Assembly (NCBI GenBank): GCA_023390245.1
Contig: JAEWDF010000042.1
Span: forward strand, 1-18,672
Source of the DNA: Pseudomonadota bacterium
GTDB taxonomy: Bacteria; Pseudomonadota; Alphaproteobacteria; Caulobacterales; Caulobacteraceae
Direction of reading: 5' to 3'
DNA length: 18,672 bases
The position numbers and the translations under genes are program-made. The notes under the pieces are model-generated. The model was given only the letters and a program-made list of their open reading frames with translations, made no database searches and had not been told where the DNA came from. Within the stretch, counting starts at the first letter, position 1, and each line of letters starts with the position of its first letter. Shown in pieces: positions 13,876 to 18,672 of the stretch.

Positions 13876-14289
13876 ATGTCGAGGTTGGGCGGAAAGCGAG
13901 GCGGGGATCGGACGGGCGCGGCGGCCGTGGAGTTCGCCCTGGTCGGTCCGCTGATGATCCTGCTGCTGATCGCCATCGTCGTGTACGGCGGCTGGTTCCT
14001 GACCGCCCAGGCCGTGCAGAGCCTGGCCTCGGAAGGCGCGCGGGCCGCGATCGCCGGACTGGACCTGGAGGAGCGGCGCGCCCTGGCCGCCGCCGCCGTT
14101 CGCGACACGGCCGCCGACATGGGCCTGGACCAGGCCCGCACCGGGGTGGCGGCCGTCGCCGAGGCCGATCGCGTGCGGGTGGCGGTGAGCTACGATCTGC
14201 ACGGCCATCCGCTGATGGCCCTGGGGGGCATGCTGCCGCGGCCGCCCATGGTGATCGAACGATCGGCGGCGATCCGGGTCGAGCCGTGA
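13876..14289 (+). CDS. TadE-like pseudopilin / pilus assembly protein
   Basis: The 137-residue protein has the TadE layout: a short basic N-terminus, then GAAAVEFALVGPLMILLLIA as membrane helix and a small extracytoplasmic domain. Gly14 followed by Glu19-Phe20 matches the pseudopilin processing site (G, cut, four residues, EF), so TadV-type prepilin peptidase may cleave it. In the Tad system TadE is a minor pseudopilin needed for Flp pilus assembly. The ATG at 13876 has only a poor ribosome site; an out-of-frame ATG lies four bases earlier. The stop overlaps the GTG of the next gene, so the two are coupled. No flp, cpaA-F or tadB/C gene is in the window, so this may be a satellite pair, and the function remains inferred. 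Confidence 0.85.
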   Translation: MSRLGGKRGGDRTGAAAVEFALVGPLMILLLIAIVVYGGWFLTAQAVQSLASEGARAAIAGLDLEERRALAAAAVRDTAADMGLDQARTGVAAVAEADRVRVAVSYDLHGHPLMALGGMLPRPPMVIERSAAIRVEP

Positions 14290-15929
14290 GGAGGGCATGG
14301 TCCGCGCGACGGCTGCTACGGTCGCGCCGGGGCGGCGTGGCGGTGACGGCCGCCCTTGTCGGCGGACTGATCTGCATGCTGGCGGCCATGGGGACGGACC
14401 TGGGCGTCCTGGCCCTGCACGCGCGCAAGCTGCAGGGCGCCGCCGACCTGGCGGCGCTGAGCGCGGCGGCCGACCTCGACCGGGCCGACGCCGCCGCCCG
14501 CGAGACTGCCCGGATCAACATGGGGCCCGAGGTGGAGGTCTGGACGCAGCGCGGCGTCTATGCGGCCGACCGCGCCCTGGCTCCCGACCGCCGGTTCTCC
14601 GCCGGCGGCGCCGAGGCCAACGCCGCCCGGGTGACGCTGACGGCGCCGGCGCGGATGTACTTTGGGCGCTGGCTGCTGGGCCGGGAGACGGTCGAGGTCA
14701 CGCGCCAGGCGACCGCCGCCCTGCCGCAGGCGCCCAGGGCCATGTTCAGCATCGGCTCCCGCCTGGCGCGGCTGGACGGCGGCCTGGCCAACCAGCTGCT
14801 GTCGATGCTGACGGGAAGCCAGGTGCGGCTGACGGCGATGGACTATGCGGCCCTGGCCGACCTGGACGTGAACCTGCTGCGCTACGTCGACGGCCTGGCC
14901 GCCGACCTGGACCTGACGGCGGGCGATTATGACGCTCTCCTGTCCAGCGACATCGACGCCGGCCGGGCGTTGAAGGTGCTGGAAACCGTCGCCGGGGGGC
15001 GGGACGCCGGAGCGATCGGCAAGCTGATCGCGGGGGCCGACGGGCTGAAGCTGAAGGCGGGCGACCTGATCGGCCTCGATCCGCGCGCGCCGGACGGCGT
15101 CCGCGGCGGCCTGGACGCCGAGGTGTCGGCGCTGGATCTCGCCGCCGCCGTGCTGGAGATCGCCGGCGGCGATCGGCAGGCCGCGCTGGACCTGGGCGCC
15201 CAGGCGGGGCTGGCGGACCTGAAGGTCCTCCTCGCCGTCGGCGAGCGGCCCAACCGATCGCCCTGGCTGACCGTCACCGCCTCCGGCGAGCCGGTGATCC
15301 GCACCGCCCAGGCCCGCGTCTATCTGCGGGCGCGCACGGCCAGGAGCCTGGCGGGCCTGGCCCAGGTCGACCTGCCGGTCCTGGTCGAGGTCGCCTCGGC
15401 GGAAGCGCGGCTGAAGTCCCTGTCGTGCCGACCGCAGTCGGTCGTGGTTGAGGCGCGTCCGGGCGTGGCCCGCGCCTGGATCGGAACGATCGACGAGCGC
15501 CGCCTGTCGGACTTCAAGACCGCGCTCAGGCCGGAGAAGGCGACATTGCTCTCAGTCCTGGGCCTGGTCGCCATCACCGGCCGGGCCGACATCGAGGCGG
15601 CCGACACGGCCTTTTCGCCGCTGACCTTCCAGGCCGACGATATTGCGGAAAGTCGATCGCGCAGCGTGTCGTCGCGCCAGTTCGCCGGCGGCCTGGTCGC
15701 CAGCCTGCTGGGCCGGCTGGACGTCACCGTCTCGGTCGTCGGCCTGGGATTGGGACTTGGCGACCTGACCCAGGCGCTGGGCGCCCTGCTCGCGCCGCTG
15801 GGCCCGACGCTGGACGGCGTCGTCGCGCCGGTGCTGGACCTGTTGGGCCTGAAGGTCGGCGAGGCCGACGTGACGTTGCACGGCCTGTCCTGCCCGGACG
15901 GGCGCGGAATCCCTCGGCTGGTGGGATGA
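14286..15929 (+). CDS. TadG-like surface/pilus assembly protein without vWA domain
   Basis: The 547-residue protein begins with the Tad N-terminal domain: basic residues, a membrane helix (VAVTAALVGGLICMLAAMGT) and the typical DLGVLALHARKLQGAADLAA. The rest is periplasmic. Residues about 145-330 are rich in Leu, Ala and Asp and look helical; Asp-containing turns recur (ALADLDVNLL, LAADLDLTAGDYDALLSSDID). Two cysteines are seen in the C-terminal half (LSCRP near 380, LSCPD near 538) and might pair. No von Willebrand A domain or MIDAS motif is visible, unlike longer TadG proteins. The GTG at 14286 is chosen because the first ATG lies inside the membrane helix; it overlaps the tadE stop as GTGA. 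The fold class is likely, the exact role unknown. Confidence 0.8.
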   Translation: MRRAWSARRLLRSRRGGVAVTAALVGGLICMLAAMGTDLGVLALHARKLQGAADLAALSAAADLDRADAAARETARINMGPEVEVWTQRGVYAADRALAPDRRFSAGGAEANAARVTLTAPARMYFGRWLLGRETVEVTRQATAALPQAPRAMFSIGSRLARLDGGLANQLLSMLTGSQVRLTAMDYAALADLDVNLLRYVDGLAADLDLTAGDYDALLSSDIDAGRALKVLETVAGGRDAGAIGKLIAGADGLKLKAGDLIGLDPRAPDGVRGGLDAEVSALDLAAAVLEIAGGDRQAALDLGAQAGLADLKVLLAVGERPNRSPWLTVTASGEPVIRTAQARVYLRARTARSLAGLAQVDLPVLVEVASAEARLKSLSCRPQSVVVEARPGVARAWIGTIDERRLSDFKTALRPEKATLLSVLGLVAITGRADIEAADTAFSPLTFQADDIAESRSRSVSSRQFAGGLVASLLGRLDVTVSVVGLGLGLGDLTQALGALLAPLGPTLDGVVAPVLDLLGLKVGEADVTLHGLSCPDGRGIPRLVG

Positions 15930-15935
15930 GCGGCT

Positions 15936-15948
15936 CGGTCCTCGACCG
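15936..15948. terminator. Short hairpin between the convergent tadG-like and M23 genes
   Basis: CGGTC-CTC-GACCG is a perfect five-pair stem with a three-base loop, filling the 22-base gap between the two stops. It could serve as a bidirectional transcript end, but there is no T run on either side. Confidence 0.3.
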
Positions 15949-15951
15949 GTC

Positions 15952-17307
15952 TTAGGCCTGGGCCGGACGCAGGCCTTCGACGGTCGCCTGCTGCACCGAG
16001 GGGCGACGTTGGCCGCCGGACGCGATGATGCGGTCGATACGGGCCTTCTCGGCGCGGAAGGCGGCGAGGTCGGCGCCGCTCAGTTCGGTGCCTTCCTGCA
16101 CCCGCACACTTCCGGGATTGATCCGCTGGCCGCCGCGCCACAGTTCATAGTGCAGGTGCGGGCCGGTGGAGGCGCCGGTGGAGCCGACATAGGCGACCAC
16201 CTGGCCCTGGCTGACGCGCTGGCCGGCGCGGATGCCGGCGCCGTAGCGCGACAGGTGGCCGTAACCGCTTTCCAGGCCATTCGAGTGGCGGATGCGCAGC
16301 CAGTTGCCATAACCGCCCCAGCGGCGCGCCTCGACCACCACGCCGTCGGCGGGGGCGATCACGGGCGTGCCCATGGCGGCGGCGAAGTCCGTGCCCTGGT
16401 GCATCTTGCGGAAGCCGGAGATCGGATGGGTGCGAACCCCGAAGCTGGAGCTGATACGGCGGAAGCTGGCCAGCGGCGTGCGCATCATGGCCGAACGAAG
16501 GTTCTTGCCGTCGGAATCGAAGAACTGGGCCTCCTTCGCGCCCGCCGGCTTGAAGCGGTAGAAGGTGCGGCCCTTCAGCTCGGCGTAGAGCAGGTCACCG
16601 ACGTCGACGGTGCGCCCCGCCTCGGTCACGTCGCGGTCGAACACCAGGGTGAATTTGTCGGAGGCGCGGACGTCGCGCTGCAGGTCGAACTTGGTGGCGA
16701 AGACGCGGGTGGCGGAGCGGATGATGGAGGCGGTGGCGCCCAGCTCGCGGGCGCTGCCCGACAGGGAGCGCTCGACGTCGCCCTTCAGCACCACGGTCTC
16801 GTGGGTAACCTTCTCCTCCAGCGAACGCAGGCGCAGGGCGCCGTCGAAGCTGCGCGAGACGGTCAGCTGGCTGGCCGGGCCCGTGCGCATGGTCAGGCCG
16901 ATCAGGCGGGCGTCGCCCCGGCCGTTGCGCGGCTTGGCGATGGCGGTCTCGAACCGCAGGCCCGCGCGCAGGTCGTTGAGGTCGAAAGCGTTGGCGATGG
17001 TGGCGGCGACGGCGCTGGCCTCTTCCGGAGCGACGCCGGTGCGGCGCACGGCCTGCTCGAAGGTTTCGCCGCGACGGATCTGGACCGGAACGGCCTCGGG
17101 CGCGGTGAGGCCCGCCGGAACGCCGGCGGCGGCGAAGGCCTGAGCCTCCAGGTCCGCGAACTGGGCGGCGGTCAGCTCCGGAACCTCTTCGGCCTGGGCG
17201 GGTTGGTAGACGCGTCCGGCGAGCATCGCCACCGACACGGCGGCCGCCAGAGTGAACAGATGCGGCGCAAGGCGCATCGGCTGGCGTCGTGGGTCGAACT
17301 GAGCCAT
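15952..17307 (-). CDS. Exported M23 (LytM-type) peptidoglycan endopeptidase
   Basis: The 451-residue protein should cut peptide cross-links of peptidoglycan in the periplasm. The ATG at 17307 has GGGGAA upstream and is followed by a signal or anchor segment at about 11-32 (RLAPHLFTLAAAVSVAMLAG), then an A-Q-A cut-like end; a frame reaching 17355 is rejected. Residues 65-120 (VQIRRGETFEQAVRRTGV) resemble the LysM/OapA-like domain of MepM relatives. The peptidase domain holds zinc ligands H303 and D307 (HQGTDF) and H386, with H351 (GYGHL) and H384 (HLHYE) as catalytic histidines, so it should be enzymatically active rather than a LytM activator. A charged helix closes the protein. It converges on the tadG-like gene and diverges from the YdbH-like gene. 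Confidence 0.93.
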   Translation of the reverse strand: MAQFDPRRQPMRLAPHLFTLAAAVSVAMLAGRVYQPAQAEEVPELTAAQFADLEAQAFAAAGVPAGLTAPEAVPVQIRRGETFEQAVRRTGVAPEEASAVAATIANAFDLNDLRAGLRFETAIAKPRNGRGDARLIGLTMRTGPASQLTVSRSFDGALRLRSLEEKVTHETVVLKGDVERSLSGSARELGATASIIRSATRVFATKFDLQRDVRASDKFTLVFDRDVTEAGRTVDVGDLLYAELKGRTFYRFKPAGAKEAQFFDSDGKNLRSAMMRTPLASFRRISSSFGVRTHPISGFRKMHQGTDFAAAMGTPVIAPADGVVVEARRWGGYGNWLRIRHSNGLESGYGHLSRYGAGIRAGQRVSQGQVVAYVGSTGASTGPHLHYELWRGGQRINPGSVRVQEGTELSGADLAAFRAEKARIDRIIASGGQRRPSVQQATVEGLRPAQA

Positions 17308-17325
17308 CGTTCCCCGTCGTATTGC

Positions 17326-17341
17326 GACGCCCCGAGGCGTC
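17326..17341 (-). promoter_or_regulatory. Hairpin in the leader of the M23 gene
   Basis: GACGCC and GGCGTC form a perfect six-pair stem with a four-base loop, 18 bases before the ATG and just upstream of its GGGGAA ribosome site. It could modulate translation or protect the message; no known riboswitch is recognised. Confidence 0.35.
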
Positions 17342-17398
17342 CTACGCGTGCACAAGCAAGAACCGCGCCCAACTCCAGGCCCCGAGCGCGAGGCAAGC

Positions 17399-17427
17399 CG
17401 TATAACCTGCCTGTTCCACTTTGGGAA
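17399..17427 (-). promoter_or_regulatory. Putative promoter of the M23 peptidase gene
   Basis: On the reverse strand TTCCCA (17427-17422) and TATACG (17404-17399) are separated by 17 bases. The predicted start near 17392 leaves an untranslated leader of about 85 bases that includes the hairpin at 17326-17341. Confidence 0.35.
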
Positions 17428-17433
17428 GACAGA

Positions 17434-17452
17434 CCGTTACAAACGGTTAACG
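17434..17452. promoter_or_regulatory. Overlapping inverted repeats, candidate operator
   Basis: CCGTT-ACA-AACGG (17434-17446) overlaps CGTTA-N8-TAACG (17435-17452). The site lies just upstream of the proposed M23 promoter and about 165 bases upstream of the YdbH-like start, so it could affect either gene. The regulator is unknown. Confidence 0.35.
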
Positions 17453-17615
17453 AGCGTGACCGTAGACAGGGCGATCGCACCTCCGCCCTCTTGTCGCCCA
17501 GCTTGGCTGCGACCCAGCCGCGCCCGCGTCGCCGAACGCCGCGCTTCGGACTTGCGCCGGAGCGCGGGGTGGGGATGCTGGCCCCAGGTTCCGTTTCACA
17601 GACCCCGCGCCGCGC

Positions 17616-18672
17616 TTGACCGATTCAAAGGCCGAGATCCCGATCCGCCCCCCGCGCCGGCGCGCCCTGCGCGGCGTGGGCGTCGCCGTTCTGGCCGTGA
17701 TCCTGGTGATCGCCCTGGCGGTGGCGGCGCTCTATCTGAACCGCCGCTACGCCGCGCGCCAGGCGCTGATCGGCTGGCTGGACCAGCGCGGCATACCGGC
17801 CGACGTCGAGGTGGAGCGGATCGAGCTCGACGGTTTCGTCGGCCGCATCCGCATCGGCGATCCGTCCAACCCGGACGTGACGGTCGAACGGGTGGAGGTC
17901 GACTATGTCGTGGGCCTGCCCTGGTCCCGCGCCGGCCTGGGAGTGACGCCCAGCCGCATCCGTCTGGTGCGGCCGGTGCTGCGCGCCAGCTGGCGCGAAG
18001 GCAAGCTGTCGCTGGGATCGCTGGATCCGCTGGTTGAGGAATTCACCGGGCGGCCGCCCCGGCCGGATTCCCGAGCGCCGCTGGTGATCGTGGAGGACGG
18101 GCGGCTGCGCCTGGACACCGAATACGGCCCGGTGGAGGCGCTGGGCGGAGCCCGGATCGACAACGGCAAGCTGATGCGGCTCCAGGCCCGCATGCCGGCG
18201 GCCGCCCTGAAGAGCGGGCCGGTCTCGGCGCAGGACCTGGGCGGGACCCTGGATGTCGTCACGGTCGGCGACCGGATGGCCGTGCGCGGGGACTTCGGCG
18301 CGCGCAGCCTCGGCCTCGGGGACGCCAGCGCCGGGGGCGTGCGCCTGACGCTGAACGGCGACCTGCCCTATCCGGACCTCAAAACCCGGCGGGGCGACGG
18401 GCGCGCGATCCTGGAAGCCCGCCTCATCGCGGACCGCGCGGCCGGCGGCGAGACACGGGGCCGGACTCTCGATCTCGCGCTCGGCTTCGACGGCGCGACG
18501 ACGGGCTGGCTGGAGACCTTCCGCATCGACGGCCGGGCCCGGGCGACGCTGAAGGCGGGCGCGCTGGACGGCGCCATGCGGGGGCGCGACGTCGAGGCGC
18601 GGGTCGAGGACGGCCGGCTGGTCCTGGCGCGCGACGACGAAGGGGTGCGCTGGAGCCTGGACGCCCCGGCCG
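17616..18672 (+). CDS. AsmA/YdbH-like envelope protein, N-terminal part (partial)
   Basis: The frame runs open from a TTG at 17616 to the window edge, 352 complete codons of what should be a much longer protein. A proline/arginine-rich cytoplasmic start (IPIRPPRRRALRG) is followed by one membrane helix (VAVLAVILVIALAVAALYL, about 23-41). The rest is periplasmic and shows the repetitive beta-strand style of AsmA-like bridge proteins, e.g. VEVERIELDGFVGRIRIGD and VTVERVEVDYVVGLPW near 65-105. From memory this resembles alphaproteobacterial YdbH-family proteins, thought to move phospholipids between inner and outer membranes; TamB is an alternative. There is no ATG near the start and no strong ribosome site, so the exact start is uncertain; a GTG 20 codons further in would leave the helix almost without a basic head. 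Confidence 0.75.
   Translation, partial: MTDSKAEIPIRPPRRRALRGVGVAVLAVILVIALAVAALYLNRRYAARQALIGWLDQRGIPADVEVERIELDGFVGRIRIGDPSNPDVTVERVEVDYVVGLPWSRAGLGVTPSRIRLVRPVLRASWREGKLSLGSLDPLVEEFTGRPPRPDSRAPLVIVEDGRLRLDTEYGPVEALGGARIDNGKLMRLQARMPAAALKSGPVSAQDLGGTLDVVTVGDRMAVRGDFGARSLGLGDASAGGVRLTLNGDLPYPDLKTRRGDGRAILEARLIADRAAGGETRGRTLDLALGFDGATTGWLETFRIDGRARATLKAGALDGAMRGRDVEARVEDGRLVLARDDEGVRWSLDAPA

Larger units (their letters stand above)
17308..17615. other. Divergent regulatory region between the M23 and YdbH-like genes
   Basis: These 308 bases hold no gene I can support; open frames here lack codon character and run into the neighbours in wrong frames. The region contains the proposed M23 promoter, a GACGCC/GGCGTC hairpin (17326-17341) in its leader, overlapping inverted repeats CCGTT-ACA-AACGG and CGTTA-N8-TAACG at 17434-17452, and further short stems such as GGCTG-CGACC-CAGCC nearer the YdbH-like start. 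Confidence 0.6.

Noticed and set aside
17405..17430. SOS (LexA) box GTTC-N7-GTTC upstream of the M23 gene
   Set aside because: GTTC occurs once (CTGTTCCAC) but the second GTTC at seven bases is missing.
16009..17619. 536-residue plus-strand frame antisense to the M23 gene
   Set aside because: The opposite strand encodes a complete M23 peptidase with all metal ligands; this frame is an antisense by-product of codon bias.
1..18672. Mobile element, CRISPR array or defence island
   Set aside because: No transposase, integrase, Cas protein, regularly spaced repeats or restriction-type genes were found on reading both strands; most genes are core functions in compact order.

Overview
This is about 18.7 kb of very GC-rich, densely packed chromosomal DNA from an alphaproteobacterium, most likely a member of the Caulobacterales such as Brevundimonas. 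That placement rests on the gene families, the dapF-mtaB coupling, the frequent GTG/TTG starts and four-base overlaps, and protein similarity recalled from memory; no search was run. Most of the window is ordinary core-genome content. I see no transposase, CRISPR array, prophage module or multi-gene defence locus.

Left part (1-5300). A gene running out of the window on the minus strand begins at 38. An exported S9A prolyl oligopeptidase (120-2318) and a six-helix potassium-channel-like protein with a C-terminal zinc ribbon (2400-3209) lie on the minus strand. Diverging from the channel is dapF (lysine/peptidoglycan biosynthesis), translationally coupled to mtaB (tRNA ms2t6A37 methylthiotransferase), which starts on a TTG overlapping the dapF stop.

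Centre (5300-11660). A plus-strand run carries maeB (malic enzyme fused to a phosphotransacetylase-like domain), rsmI (16S rRNA C1402 2'-O-methyltransferase), yraN (nuclease-fold protein, GTG start overlapping rsmI) and a SirB1/transglutaminase-like TPR protein. It meets head-on a minus-strand pair, coaBC and dut (coenzyme A synthesis and dUTP hydrolysis). The two converging genes share one CTAG as both stop codons.

Right part (11660-18672). A small lipoprotein carries a C-terminal region resembling the nuclease end of polymorphic toxins, and its promoter contains a perfect 17-bp palindrome. It is followed by a HAD-family phosphatase, an unexplained stretch of about 390 bp, tRNA-Ser(GGA) on the minus strand, and a tadE-tadG-like pair for Flp pilus or surface assembly. 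Converging on these is an exported M23 (LytM) peptidoglycan endopeptidase. The first 352 codons of a large AsmA/YdbH-like envelope protein run off the right edge, divergent from the M23 gene.

The least explained items are the toxin-like lipoprotein with its palindromic promoter, the channel with a zinc ribbon, the gene-poor stretch around tRNA-Ser, and the apparently self-contained tadE/tadG pair. None amounts to a demonstrated new system.
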